A stretch of 64,000 bases of DNA, from contig NZ_JABBJE010000003.1 of assembly GCF_014218725.1 (NCBI RefSeq), forward strand, positions 1-64,000, in the 5' to 3' direction. Numbering within the stretch: the stretch's first letter is position 1; each line of letters begins with the position of its first letter. The translations under genes and the position numbers were made by a program. Below the pieces are notes generated by a model that saw only the letters and a program-made list of their open reading frames with translations, did not search any database and was not told where the DNA came from. Origin of the DNA: Brevundimonas huaxiensis (GTDB lineage Bacteria > Pseudomonadota > Alphaproteobacteria > Caulobacterales > Caulobacteraceae). This document shows positions 18,524 to 29,874 of the stretch, piece after piece.

Positions 18524-19960
18524 TCAATAGCGGTCGGGGCGCGGGCCATCCAGCACATAGGGCACCACGCCGCGCTCGTTCTCTGGCACGTGCAGGGTCC
18601 GGTCTAGGGGCGGGAAGGCGCGCTGGGTGCAGTCGGTGCGCTCGCAGATGCGGCAGCTGACGCCGATCCGCGCGGCGGGGCCGTTCAGATCGAGGCCGGC
18701 GGCATAGACCAGGGCGCCCGCGTGTTCGACCTCGCATCCAAGGGACAGAGCGTAGCGACGGTCGTTGGCGAGGTAGGAGCCGCTGGGTTTGGACACGCTG
18801 CGGGCGATGGAGATGTAGCGCGAGCCGTCGGGCATCTCGGCCAGTTGCACCCCGATCCGGTCGGGCGCGGCGAAGGCCTCGTGCACGTTCCACAGCGGGC
18901 AGGCGCCGCCGAAGCGGGCGAACTGGAAGCGGGTGGCGCTGTGGCGCTTGGTGATGTTGCCGGCCATGTCCACGCGGGCGAAATAGAAAGGCACGCCGCG
19001 CCAGCCCGGCCTCTGCAGGGTCGAGAGCCGGTGGCAGACTTGTTCGAAACTGACCTGGAACCGGGTCCGCAGCCGGTCGATGTCGTGCTTCTCCTCGCGC
19101 GCGGCCTCCAGGAAGGCGCGATAGGGCAAGAGCAGGGCGCCGGCCGCATAGTTGGCCAGGCCAACGCGGGCCACGTCCCGTGCGGCGTCGGTGCGGAAGG
19201 CGGCCTGATCCAGTTCGGCTTCGATCAAATCGCGGAAGGACAGAAGGGCCAGCTGGTGCGCAAGCTGGAACGACCGCGTCGCGCCGGGCTGCCAGGCGTC
19301 CAGCGTCAGGACGCGGTTGGCGGGGTCGTAGCGACGCAGGGCCTCCTGACCGGCGACATAGGCGACGCGGACGCCGTGCGCCTGGCTCAGCGCAGCCTCC
19401 AGCGCCCGCTCGATCTGGCTGTCCTGAACCAGGCTCGCCGCCAGCGCCTCGGCCGCCGTGTCCAGCGTGTCGATATAGTTGTCGCGATAGTGGAAGAAGT
19501 CGCGCACCTCTTCGTAGGGCAATAGCGCCACGCTGGCCCCGTGCTCGTCCCGACCCAGGGTGTCGTCCAGCGCCTTCACCCGCTCGTCCAGACGACGGAA
19601 GGTCTGGTGCAGGGCCAGGAACTGGCGGGCCAGGCGCGGGGTGTTGGCGACGGCCTGTTTCAGCTCGGCGGCCGTGGGCGGCTCGGCCTCACCCATCATC
19701 GGGCCCGCAATGTCGGTGGTGGCCTCGCGCAGGTCGGCGATCAGGCGGGCGTCGCCTTCCAGATCGAACAAACTGGCGTCCACGTGAAAGGCGCGGGTCA
19801 GGGCGATCAGAACCCGCGCGGTGGCCGGCCTCTGATTGGTCTCGATCTGCGACAGATAGGACGGCGACAGGCCCAGCCGCTCGGCGCAGGCCTCCAGCGT
19901 CCAGCCGCGCGCCTCGCGCAGCTTGCGCAGTTTGGCGCCTAAGAAAAGCTTCTCAGCCAT
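18524..19960 (-). CDS. ScfR-family transcriptional regulator 1 (RamB/PrpR-like), divergent from pccB
   Basis: The protein has 478 residues. An XRE helix-turn-helix lies at about 6-60 ([30 protein letters not shown]). A middle part is related to ImmA/IrrE peptidases but lacks HExxH (LAHQLAL instead). The C-terminal DUF2083 domain holds CRICERTDC at 436-444. This is the architecture of actinobacterial RamB and mycobacterial PrpR, which sense short-chain acyl-CoA state; PrpR is reported to carry an iron-sulfur cluster held by such cysteines. ATG at 19960 is used; TTG at 19966 is weaker. Divergent placement from the propionyl-CoA operon, with RamB-like boxes between, predicts control of that operon and of itself. 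Confidence 0.9.
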   Translation of the reverse strand: MAEKLFLGAKLRKLREARGWTLEACAERLGLSPSYLSQIETNQRPATARVLIALTRAFHVDASLFDLEGDARLIADLREATTDIAGPMMGEAEPPTAAELKQAVANTPRLARQFLALHQTFRRLDERVKALDDTLGRDEHGASVALLPYEEVRDFFHYRDNYIDTLDTAAEALAASLVQDSQIERALEAALSQAHGVRVAYVAGQEALRRYDPANRVLTLDAWQPGATRSFQLAHQLALLSFRDLIEAELDQAAFRTDAARDVARVGLANYAAGALLLPYRAFLEAAREEKHDIDRLRTRFQVSFEQVCHRLSTLQRPGWRGVPFYFARVDMAGNITKRHSATRFQFARFGGACPLWNVHEAFAAPDRIGVQLAEMPDGSRYISIARSVSKPSGSYLANDRRYALSLGCEVEHAGALVYAAGLDLNGPAARIGVSCRICERTDCTQRAFPPLDRTLHVPENERGVVPYVLDGPRPDRY

Positions 19961-19962
19961 TC

Positions 19963-19975
19963 GCAACTTTGCAGA
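19963..19975 (+). promoter_or_regulatory. RamB-like operator O1, beside scfR1 start
   Basis: GCAACTTTGCAGA lies 2 bp upstream of the scfR1 ATG. It matches the reverse complement of the O2 site in 12 of 13 positions, and differs from the remembered RamB box A(A/G)AACTTTGCAAA at three. Its place next to the start codon suggests autorepression. Confidence 0.6.
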
Positions 19976-19988
19976 TCATATCGCCATC

Positions 19989-19996
19989 CTTTGCAA
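19989..19996 (+). promoter_or_regulatory. Operator half-box O3 between O1 and O2
   Basis: CTTTGCAA repeats the core of O1 and O2. Its core starts 22 bp after that of O1, about two helical turns, so both could be bound from the same face of the DNA. Confidence 0.4.
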
Positions 19997-20016
19997 GCCC
20001 GCGCAGTTCCACACTT

Positions 20017-20029
20017 TTTGCAAAGTTGC
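20017..20029 (-). promoter_or_regulatory. RamB-like operator O2, on the pccB side
   Basis: TTTGCAAAGTTGC reads GCAACTTTGCAAA on the minus strand, matching 11 of 13 positions of the RamB consensus as I recall it, and forms a perfect 11-bp inverted repeat with O1. It lies about 60 bp upstream of the pccB ATG, in the expected promoter zone. Confidence 0.6.
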
Positions 20030-20088
20030 GTTTGCCATTTTGCGATGAAGGCGCCACGCGTTCTTTGAACGAGAGGCGAAGATCCATC

Positions 20089-21624
20089 ATGACTCAAGCC
20101 ATCCTTGAAGAACTGGAGCGCCGTCGCGCCGCCGCCAAACTGGGCGGTGGAGAAAAGCGTATCGCCGCCCAGCACGCCAAGGGCAAGCTGACGGCGCGCG
20201 AACGCATCGACGTGCTGCTGGACGAAGGCTCCTTCGAGGAGACCGACATGTTCGTCGAGCACCGCAGCCACGACTTCGGCATGCAGGACCAGCGCATCCC
20301 CGGCGACGGGGTGGTTACGGGTCGCGGCACCATCGGCGGACGGCTGGTCTATGTCTTCTCCAAGGACTTCACCGTCTTCGGCGGCAGCCTGTCGGGCGCC
20401 CATGCGGCCAAAATCGTCAAGCTGCAGAAGATGGCCCTGACCACCGGCGCGCCGATCATCGGCCTGTTCGATGCCGGCGGGGCGCGGATCCAGGAGGGGG
20501 TGGAGAGCCTGGCGGGCTACGCCGACATCTTCCTGCAAAATACGCTCGCCAGCGGCGTCATTCCCCAGATCAGCGTGATCATGGGGCCGTGCGCGGGCGG
20601 CGACGTCTATTCGCCCGCCATCACCGACTTCATCTTCATGGTGAAGGACACGAGCTACATGTATGTGACCGGTCCCGATGTGGTGAAGACCGTCACCAAT
20701 GAGGTGGTCAGCCACGAGGACCTGGGCGGCGCCCGCGTCCACGCCGGCAAGTCGGGCGTGGCGGACGGGGCGTTCGAGAATGATCTGGAGGCCCTGTCGG
20801 AGGTGCGCCGCCTGATCGGCTTTTTGCCCCTGTCGAACCGTGAAAAGCCGCCGGTGCGCGAGAGCTATGACGAGCCCGAGCGGGACGAGCCGTCGCTGGA
20901 CACCCTGATCCCGGCCAATCCGAACCAGCCCTATGACATGAAGGAGCTGATCCTGAAGGTGGTCGACGAGGCCGACTTCTTTGAGATCGGAGCCGACTTC
21001 GCAAGGAACATCATCTGCGGCTTTGGCCGGCTGGACGGCCAGACGGTCGGCATCGTCGCCAACCAGCCCCAGGTGCTGGCGGGCGTGCTCGACATCGATT
21101 CAAGCCGCAAGGCCGCGCGGTTCGTGCGCTTCTGCGACGCCTTCGATATTCCGCTGGTGACCCTGGTGGACGTGCCGGGTTTCATGCCGGGGACCAAGCA
21201 GGAATACGGCGCCCTGATCAAACACGGGGCCAAGCTGCTGTTCGCCTATGCCGAGGCGACGGTGCCGAAACTGACCCTGATCACGCGCAAGGCCTATGGC
21301 GGCGCCTATGACGTGATGAGCTCCAAACACCTGCGCGGCGACGTCAACTACGCCTGGCCCACCGCAGAGATCGCGGTCATGGGCGCCAAGGGGGCGGTCG
21401 AGATCATCTTCCGCAAGGAGGCCGGCGATCCAGAGGCGCTGGCGGCGCGCGAGGCGGAGTATAAGGACCGGTTCGCCAACCCCTTCGTGGCGGCGGGCCT
21501 GGGCTATATCGACGACGTCATCATGCCGCACGGGACGCGGCGGCGGCTGGTGAAAGCGCTGCGGACGCTGAAGAACAAGGTCCAGGAGAACCCCTGGAAG
21601 AAGCACGACAACATTCCGCTGTAG
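20089..21624 (+). CDS. pccB: Propionyl-CoA carboxylase beta subunit
   Basis: The 511-residue carboxyltransferase moves CO2 from biotin to propionyl-CoA, giving methylmalonyl-CoA. Blocks seen include [57 protein letters not shown] and [13 protein letters not shown], all on the expected PccB pattern. ATG at 20089 begins the standard N-terminus; an open frame far upstream (from 19180) is antisense to scfR1 and is not coding. It heads an operon with pccA, mutA, mutB and mce, and sits opposite scfR1 across a 128-bp promoter region with RamB-like boxes. Members that prefer propionyl-CoA cannot be told from acetyl-CoA types by eye, but the mutase genes downstream fit propionate. Confidence 0.93.
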   Translation: MTQAILEELERRRAAAKLGGGEKRIAAQHAKGKLTARERIDVLLDEGSFEETDMFVEHRSHDFGMQDQRIPGDGVVTGRGTIGGRLVYVFSKDFTVFGGSLSGAHAAKIVKLQKMALTTGAPIIGLFDAGGARIQEGVESLAGYADIFLQNTLASGVIPQISVIMGPCAGGDVYSPAITDFIFMVKDTSYMYVTGPDVVKTVTNEVVSHEDLGGARVHAGKSGVADGAFENDLEALSEVRRLIGFLPLSNREKPPVRESYDEPERDEPSLDTLIPANPNQPYDMKELILKVVDEADFFEIGADFARNIICGFGRLDGQTVGIVANQPQVLAGVLDIDSSRKAARFVRFCDAFDIPLVTLVDVPGFMPGTKQEYGALIKHGAKLLFAYAEATVPKLTLITRKAYGGAYDVMSSKHLRGDVNYAWPTAEIAVMGAKGAVEIIFRKEAGDPEALAAREAEYKDRFANPFVAAGLGYIDDVIMPHGTRRRLVKALRTLKNKVQENPWKKHDNIPL

Positions 21625-21632
21625 GCTCAGAC

Positions 21633-23611
<1,979 letters not shown>

Positions 23612-23612
<1 letters not shown>

Positions 23613-24994
23613 TGACGGGCTTTCCCGCGCCCACGCCGCTGGAATGGCGCGAGGCGGCCCAGAAGGCGCTGAAGGATCGGCCGATCGAGTCGCTGATGCA
23701 TCTCGACGCCGATCAACTGGTGACGCGCCCGCTGTATGCGGGCGCGACGGGCGTTCAGCCGATCTTCGCCCCGCGTCCGTCTGACTCCGAAGGCCGGGCC
23801 TGGGATCTGCGGACGCTGGTGGAGGGCGACGATGCCGAGGCGGTCAACGCCGCCGTCCTGACCGATCTGGAGAATGGCGCGGCCTCGGTGGTGCTGAAGG
23901 GGCGGGTGCTGGCGGATTCCGCCCCGCTCAGCCGGGCGCTGGAAGGCGTGGCGCTGGAGCTGGCGCCGGTCGCGCTGGATGCAGGGATCGACGGGCCGGA
24001 TGCGGCCAATGCGCTGGCGGTCGTCGCCAAGGGCTCGCCGCGCGCCCAACTGCGGTTTCATATGGACCCGGTCTCGGCCTTCGCCGAGGCGGGCGGCGCC
24101 CCGCGTTCGGTGGAAGAGCATCTGAGCCTGGCGGCCAATACGGCGGCGCGTCATGCGGGCGCCTATCCCGACGCGACCTTCTTCATGGCCAGTGGCCGGG
24201 TCGCGCACGAGGCGGGCGGATCGGCGGCGCAGGAGCTGGCCTTTGCGGCCTCCAGCGTCGTGGCCCATGCGAAGGCGGCGGTGGAGGCCGGGATGTCGGT
24301 CGAGGCGGCTTTGCGCGGCACCGTCGTCGGCCTGTCGGTCGATGCGGAATATTTTGACAGCCTGGCCAAGGTTCGGGCCATGCGGCTGATCTGGGCCAGC
24401 CTGACAAAGGCGTTCGACGTGGATGTTCCGGCGGTTATCGAAGCGCGCTCGTCGCGACGGATGCTGTCGGCGCGCGATCCCTGGCCCAATCTGCTGCGGC
24501 TGACGGCGGCGGGGTTCGCCGGCGCGGTCGGCGGGGCGGACGTGGTGGTGCTGGACGGCTTCACCCGCGCCTCCGGGACGTCGGACGCCTTCGCCCGGCG
24601 ACAGGCGCGGAACACCCAGCTGGTGCTGATGGAAGAGGCCAATCTAGGCCGGGTCGACGATCCGGCCGCCGGCTCCTGGTATCTGGACGCCCGGACGTGG
24701 GACCTGGCGGAGGCCGGCTGGGCCGAGTTCCAGATGATCGAGGCCGAGGGCGGTCTGGTCGACGCCCTGAAGGGTTCAATCATCCAGCCCCGCATCGCCC
24801 GCGCTCGCGCGGTTCGCGAGGCCGCGCTGACGAACGGTGCGGCGCAGATCATCGGCGTGACCAAATATGTGGACGCGGACGTGCGGCCGACGCAGGTCGA
24901 GGCGGGCGATGAGGCGGCCGTGGCGGTCGAACGGGTCTGCGAGCCATTAACGCCGATCCGGTTCGCCGCAGCCTTCGAAGAGACGGGTCAATGA
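23612..24994 (+). CDS. mutA: Methylmalonyl-CoA mutase small subunit, short form
   Basis: The 460-residue protein has the TIM-barrel domain of methylmalonyl-CoA mutase small subunits ([15 protein letters not shown], the [15 protein letters not shown] region, [21 protein letters not shown]). It ends without the cobalamin-binding domain seen as a degenerate copy in the roughly 600-residue actinobacterial subunits, and no DxHxxG motif is present. It supports MutB in turning methylmalonyl-CoA into succinyl-CoA. ATG at 23612 overlaps the pccA stop; its own stop overlaps the mutB start by 4 bp (ATGA). I infer a structural rather than catalytic role. Confidence 0.88.
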
Positions 24995-27150
24995 GCTTCC
25001 CCGATTTCAGCAAGATCGCCCTGAACCTCGATGCGACGGGGCAGGGGCCGATGCGCGATCCCTGGCTGACGCCTGAGGGGCTGACGGTTCAGACCGCCTA
25101 TGGTCCCGACAGCACGGAGGCGCTGGATCACCCGCACGGCCTGCCGGGGTTCGCGCCGTTCGTGCGTGGTCCTTATCCGACCATGTATGCGGGCAATCCC
25201 TGGACGATCCGCCAGTATGCCGGCTTCTCGACCGCCGAGGAATCCAACGCCTTCTATCGCCGCAACCTGGCGGCCGGTCAGAAGGGCCTGAGCATCGCCT
25301 TCGATCTGGCGACGCACCGGGGCTATGACAGCGACCACCCGCGGGTGAAGGGCGACGTCGGCATGGCGGGCGTCGCCATCGACAGCATCTATGACATGCG
25401 CACCCTGTTCGACGGGATCCCGCTGGACCAGATGTCGGTGTCGATGACGATGAACGGGGCGGTGCTGCCGATCCTGGCCCTCTATGTCGTCGCGGCGGAA
25501 GAACAGGGCGTGCCGCACGCCAAGCTGACCGGGACCATTCAGAACGACATTCTGAAGGAGTTCATGGTCCGCAACACCTACATCTATCCGCCCGAGCCCT
25601 CGATGCGGATCATCGCCGACATCTTCGCCTGGACGGCGCAGGAGACGCCGAAGTTCAACTCCATCTCGATCAGCGGCTATCACATGCAGGAGGCGGGAGC
25701 CTCGGCGGATATCGAGCTGGCCTACACCCTGGCGGACGGGATCGAATATCTGCGCGCGGGCGTCGCGGCCGGCATGCCGATCGACCGGTTCGCGCCACGC
25801 CTCAGCTTCTTCTGGGCGATCGGCATGAACTATTTCATGGAGGTGGCCAAGATGCGCGCCGGCCGCCTGCTGTGGGCCGAGGCGGTGCGCAAGGAAGGCG
25901 GAGTCGATCCCAAGTCGCTGTCGCTGCGCGCCCACTGCCAGACTTCGGGCTGGTCGCTGGCGGCTCAGGACGTGTTCAACAATGTGCCGCGCACCATGGT
26001 CGAGGCCATGGCGGCGGCAGGCGGCCAGACGCAGAGCCTGCACACCAACGCCCTGGACGAGGCCCTGGCGCTGCCCACCGACTTCTCGGCCCGGATCGCG
26101 CGCAACACCCAAATCCTGTTGCAGCACGAGACGGGTCTGACGCGGGTCATCGATCCTTGGGGCGGCAGCTTCTACGTCGAGCGCCTGACCCACGAACTGG
26201 CCGAGCGCGCCCGCGCCCACATGGCCGAGGTCGAGGCTCTGGGCGGCATGGCCAAGGCCATCGAGGCCGGCATCCCCAAGCTGCGGATCGAGGAGTCCGC
26301 CGCCAAGACCCAGGCGCGGATCGACACCGGCCAGCAGACGGTGGTCGGGGTGAACAAATATCTGAACCCCGTCGTCGACGACATTCCGATGCTGAAGGTC
26401 GATAATGCGGCGGTGCTGGCCGCCCAGATCGACAAGTTGAAACGGCTACGGGCCGAGCGGGACCAGACGGCGACCGATGCGGCGCTGAACGCCCTGACCG
26501 AGGGGGCGCGCGGGAACGCCAACCTGCTGGAGCTTGCGGTTCAGGCCGCCCGCGCCAAGGCGACGGTGGGCGAAATCTCCGACGCGCTGGAGGCCGCCTT
26601 CGGCCGCCACGTGGCGACGGTGCAGACCGTGTCGGGCGTCTACGCCAAGGAGGCCGGCAAGGACGCCCGCTTCGCCCGCGCCCGCGAGATGGTCGCGACC
26701 TTCGTCGAGAACGACGGCGGACCGCCGCGCATTCTGATCGCCAAACTGGGCCAGGACGGGCACGACCGGGGCCAGAAGGTGGTCGCGACCGGATACGGCG
26801 ATCTGGGCTTCGACGTCACGGCCGGCAGCCTGTTCCAGACGCCGTCCGAGGCGGCCCAGGAAGCGGTCGAGAAGGGCGTTCACGCGGTCGGCGCATCGTC
26901 GCTGGCGGCCGGGCACCTGACGCTGGTGCCGGAGCTGAAGGCCGAGCTGGAGAAACTGGGCCGGCCCGACATCATGATCGTGGTCGGCGGGGTGATCCCG
27001 CCGTCCGACGTTCAGCCTCTGCTCGATATGGGCGCGGCCGCCGTCTATCCGCCCGGTTCGGCCATCGCCGATACGGCGGTCGACCTGATCGAGAAGCTGA
27101 ACCAGCGTCTGGGTTACGCCCAGCCCGCCCCCGACAAGGACAAGTCATGA
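24991..27150 (+). CDS. mutB: Methylmalonyl-CoA mutase large subunit (catalytic, B12-dependent)
   Basis: The 719-residue protein carries the acyl-CoA TIM barrel at about 30-550 ([70 protein letters not shown]) and a C-terminal cobalamin-binding domain with D589-x-H591-x-x-G594, where the His binds cobalt. It interconverts (R)-methylmalonyl-CoA and succinyl-CoA. The start overlaps the mutA stop by 4 bp, and the stop overlaps the mce start. The chaperone GTPase usually paired with it (MeaB) is not in this window. It is full length with all key motifs intact. Confidence 0.96.
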   Translation: MSFPDFSKIALNLDATGQGPMRDPWLTPEGLTVQTAYGPDSTEALDHPHGLPGFAPFVRGPYPTMYAGNPWTIRQYAGFSTAEESNAFYRRNLAAGQKGLSIAFDLATHRGYDSDHPRVKGDVGMAGVAIDSIYDMRTLFDGIPLDQMSVSMTMNGAVLPILALYVVAAEEQGVPHAKLTGTIQNDILKEFMVRNTYIYPPEPSMRIIADIFAWTAQETPKFNSISISGYHMQEAGASADIELAYTLADGIEYLRAGVAAGMPIDRFAPRLSFFWAIGMNYFMEVAKMRAGRLLWAEAVRKEGGVDPKSLSLRAHCQTSGWSLAAQDVFNNVPRTMVEAMAAAGGQTQSLHTNALDEALALPTDFSARIARNTQILLQHETGLTRVIDPWGGSFYVERLTHELAERARAHMAEVEALGGMAKAIEAGIPKLRIEESAAKTQARIDTGQQTVVGVNKYLNPVVDDIPMLKVDNAAVLAAQIDKLKRLRAERDQTATDAALNALTEGARGNANLLELAVQAARAKATVGEISDALEAAFGRHVATVQTVSGVYAKEAGKDARFARAREMVATFVENDGGPPRILIAKLGQDGHDRGQKVVATGYGDLGFDVTAGSLFQTPSEAAQEAVEKGVHAVGASSLAAGHLTLVPELKAELEKLGRPDIMIVVGGVIPPSDVQPLLDMGAAAVYPPGSAIADTAVDLIEKLNQRLGYAQPAPDKDKS

Positions 27151-27569
27151 TCGGCGCCCTGAACCACGTCGGCGTCGCCACGCCCTCCATCGCCGAGTCG
27201 ATCAAACTGTATCGCGATATCCTGGGCGCTACGAAGATCGGCGAGCCGTTCGACCTGCCGGCGCAAGGCGTGAAGGTCTGTTTCGTCGATACGCCGACGG
27301 CCCAGATCGAGCTGATCGAACCCTATGACGACACCAGCCCCATCGTCGGCTTCCTGGCCAAGAACCCGAAGGGCGGCCAGCACCACGTCTGTTTCGAGGT
27401 CGCGGACATCCACGCCGCCGTCGCCGAGATGCGCGCCAAGGGCGTGACGATCCTGGGCACGGGCGAACCGCGCATCGGGGCGCACGGGACGCCGGTCGTC
27501 TTCCTGCATCCACGCGACATGGGCGGCGTGTTGATCGAGCTGATGGAGACGCCAAAAGCAGGGCATTAA
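27147..27569 (+). CDS. mce: Methylmalonyl-CoA epimerase
   Basis: The 140-residue glyoxalase-fold protein has two vicinal-oxygen-chelate halves. Its metal-binding residues fit the family: His in LNHVGVA near 6-7, His in HHVCFEV, and Glu in LIELMET near the end. It converts (S)- to (R)-methylmalonyl-CoA, linking the carboxylase product to the mutase. ATG at 27147 overlaps the mutB stop (ATGA), the last of several such overlaps in this operon. It is followed by the MliC/DUF4232 lipoprotein gene after 52 bp, with no clear terminator between. Confidence 0.94.
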   Translation: MIGALNHVGVATPSIAESIKLYRDILGATKIGEPFDLPAQGVKVCFVDTPTAQIELIEPYDDTSPIVGFLAKNPKGGQHHVCFEVADIHAAVAEMRAKGVTILGTGEPRIGAHGTPVVFLHPRDMGGVLIELMETPKAGH

Positions 27570-27621
27570 GCGGAGCCTTTGTTCAGGTTGGGCCGTTGAA
27601 GGCGAAACCAGAGGACATGAC

Positions 27622-28536
27622 ATGATGTCGCACCGCCTGACCGCCTTCGTCGCAATCGCCGCCCTGACCGGCGCCGCAGCCTGCTCGCGCACCGAACCCG
27701 AACAGCCCGCCGCGCCGGTCGAGCCAGCGGCCGCGCCTGCATCCGACGCGCCCTCGGTCGGCTATGCCTGCGAAAGCGGCGCGACGCTTCAGGTCCAGTA
27801 TGTCGACAGCGACAACGCCAGGCTAACCCATCAGAACCAGACCTATGCCTTGCGTTCGGTGCAGGCCGCCAGCGGGGCGCGCTATGTCGGCGGCGGGGTG
27901 GAATGGTGGACGGCGACGCGCGACGGGCAGGAGAGCGGCACGCTGAGCCGCCTGGGTCCGGACGGCACCACCGGTGTCGCGGTGCTGGAGCGCTGCTCGC
28001 GGCCGATCCCCGGGGCTGATACGACGCCCGGACCGCTGCCGACGCCGAGTCAGACGCCGACCGAGGCGACCGGCGGGGTCTTGCCCGCTGCACTGCCCTG
28101 CAAGGGGCCGCAACTGACGCTGGCGGCAGGCGAAGGGGATGCGGGCGCCGGAAATCGGGTCAGCAACTTCAGTCTTCAAAATATCGGAACCCAGGCGTGC
28201 AGCCTGACCGGCTATCCGACGGTGACCTTGCAGGACGCGCGGGGGCGCACCCTTTCGTCCATTCGCGCCGAACAGAGTCCCGGAAGCTATTTCCGCCAAG
28301 GCCAGGTCCCGACGCCTGTCCAACTGGCGCCCCGGGCCAAGGCCTATTTCGAAATGGCCTGGAGCGTCGTGCCTAACGAAGCCATGCAAAAGACCTGTCC
28401 CGACGCGGCCACGATAAAGGTCACGGCGCCCAGCGATACCGCCGCCGTCAGCCTGCCGTTCTCGTTCAGCCCCTGCGGCGGCCGCATTCGCGTCAGTCCG
28501 ATCCGGGCCGAGGCCAACCCGGCGCCAGCGACCTGA
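27622..28536 (+). CDS. Lipoprotein with MliC and DUF4232 domains
   Basis: The 304-residue protein has a signal sequence ending in a lipobox-like site with Cys21 (LTGAAAC). An MliC-type domain at about 47-125 (YACESGATLQVQY, ASGARYVGGGVEWWT) resembles membrane-bound inhibitors of C-type lysozyme. After a proline/threonine linker, a DUF4232 domain at about 155-300 (CKGPQLTL, FSLQNIGTQACSLTGYPTV) ends with conserved cysteines. DUF4232 is mostly known from actinobacteria; a fusion to MliC is unusual to my knowledge. It may guard the envelope against host or competitor lysozyme; the function of DUF4232 is unknown. A second ATG follows the first; either could start it. Confidence 0.75.
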   Translation: MMSHRLTAFVAIAALTGAAACSRTEPEQPAAPVEPAAAPASDAPSVGYACESGATLQVQYVDSDNARLTHQNQTYALRSVQAASGARYVGGGVEWWTATRDGQESGTLSRLGPDGTTGVAVLERCSRPIPGADTTPGPLPTPSQTPTEATGGVLPAALPCKGPQLTLAAGEGDAGAGNRVSNFSLQNIGTQACSLTGYPTVTLQDARGRTLSSIRAEQSPGSYFRQGQVPTPVQLAPRAKAYFEMAWSVVPNEAMQKTCPDAATIKVTAPSDTAAVSLPFSFSPCGGRIRVSPIRAEANPAPAT

Positions 28537-28578
28537 GGCGGGTGGAAACCGATCGAAAATCGGCGTAGGTCGCGGCCC

Positions 28579-29769
28579 ATGACCCAAAGCTTCTACGACC
28601 GCGTCGCCGGCGAACTGTCCGAGATCGACGCCCAGGGCCTGACCAAGCCCGAACGCATCATCGCCTCGCGCCAGGGGCCTGTGATCCAGGTCGCCGGACG
28701 CGACGTGCTGAACTTCTGCGCCAACAACTATCTGGGCCTTGCCGGCGACGAGCGCGTGACCCAGGCCGGGATGGCGGCGCAAGCGAAGTGGGGCGCGGGC
28801 ACCGCGTCCGTACGCTTCATCTGCGGCACGCTGGAGATCCACAAGGAGCTGGAAGCGGCCATCGCCGCCTATCTCGGTTTCGAGGACGCCATCCTGTTCG
28901 CCGCCGCCTTCGACGCCAACGGCGGTCTGTTCGAGCCGCTGCTGGGCGAGAACGACGCCATCGTCTCCGACAGCCTGAATCACGCCTCTATCATCGACGG
29001 GGTTCGGCTGTGCAAGGCCAAACGCTATCGCTTCGCCAACTCCGACATGGACGAGCTGGAGAGCCGTCTGAAGGAGGCTCGCGCGGCCGGCGCCCGCGAC
29101 ATCATCATCGCCACCGACGGCGCCTTCTCGATGGACGGCTATATCGCCAAGCTGGACGAGATCCGGGCGCTGGCCGACAAATACGACGCCCTGATCATGG
29201 TGGACGACTGCCACGCGACGGGCTTTTTGGGCCCGCAAGGCAAGGGCTCGTTCGCACATCACGGTGTCGAGGTGGATTTCGTCACCGGCACCTTCGGCAA
29301 GGCCCTGGGCGGCGCCATGGGCGGTTTCATCTGCGCGAAGAAGTCGGTGGTCGAACTGCTGAAACAGCGGGCGCGGCCCTATCTGTTCTCCAACGCCCTG
29401 GCGCCGGCTGTGTGCGGGTCCAGCCTGGAGGCGATCCGCATCGCCCAAGGGTCGGAAGGCGATGCATTGCGCACCCGCCTGTCGGCCAACGCCCATCGCT
29501 ATCGCGGGGCCATGTCGGACGCAGGCTTTACCCTGCTGGACGGCGAACATCCGATCATCCCGGTCATGCTGGGCGACGCCAAACTGGCGCAGGATTTCGC
29601 GGCCCGTGCGCTGGAGCTGGGCGTCTATGTGATCGGGTTCTCGTTCCCCGTGGTGCCGCGCGGCCAGGCGCGAATCCGCACACAGATGTCGGCGGCGCAT
29701 ACTTTCGATCAGATCGACCGGACGGTCGAAGTGTTCACTCAGGCGGGACGAGAACTGGGCGTCATTTAG
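28579..29769 (+). CDS. kbl: Glycine C-acetyltransferase (2-amino-3-ketobutyrate CoA ligase)
   Basis: The 396-residue PLP enzyme of the alpha-oxoamine synthase family cleaves 2-amino-3-oxobutyrate with CoA into glycine and acetyl-CoA, the second step of threonine breakdown. Motifs seen: FCANNYLGLAGDERV, GTASVRFICGT, DSLNHASIIDG, DDCHATGFLG, and the PLP lysine in GTFGKALGG. It is full length. It lies 105 bp before tdh, the usual partner, on the same strand. The upstream spacer of 42 bp after the lipoprotein gene probably contains its ribosome site, but no strong promoter was picked out. Confidence 0.94.
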   Translation: MTQSFYDRVAGELSEIDAQGLTKPERIIASRQGPVIQVAGRDVLNFCANNYLGLAGDERVTQAGMAAQAKWGAGTASVRFICGTLEIHKELEAAIAAYLGFEDAILFAAAFDANGGLFEPLLGENDAIVSDSLNHASIIDGVRLCKAKRYRFANSDMDELESRLKEARAAGARDIIIATDGAFSMDGYIAKLDEIRALADKYDALIMVDDCHATGFLGPQGKGSFAHHGVEVDFVTGTFGKALGGAMGGFICAKKSVVELLKQRARPYLFSNALAPAVCGSSLEAIRIAQGSEGDALRTRLSANAHRYRGAMSDAGFTLLDGEHPIIPVMLGDAKLAQDFAARALELGVYVIGFSFPVVPRGQARIRTQMSAAHTFDQIDRTVEVFTQAGRELGVI

Positions 29770-29874
29770 CCCCTTTCGCCCGCCATCGACGAAGACCAAG
29801 CGGCGAGGAGGCGTGGGGCCTCAGCCGCGGGTTTCGGGATGAACCCGGAGCCGTGATTTCAGGGAGTTGAGACT

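Noticed and set aside
19180..20088. Upstream in-frame extension of pccB into the scfR1 gene
   Set aside because: It is antisense to scfR1 and the pccB family starts at the ATG at 20089.
27823..29799. Open frame of about 658 codons on the minus strand opposite the lipoprotein and kbl
   Set aside because: It is rich in Arg, Gly, Gln and His with no motif, as expected of an antisense reading of kbl, which is clearly coding.
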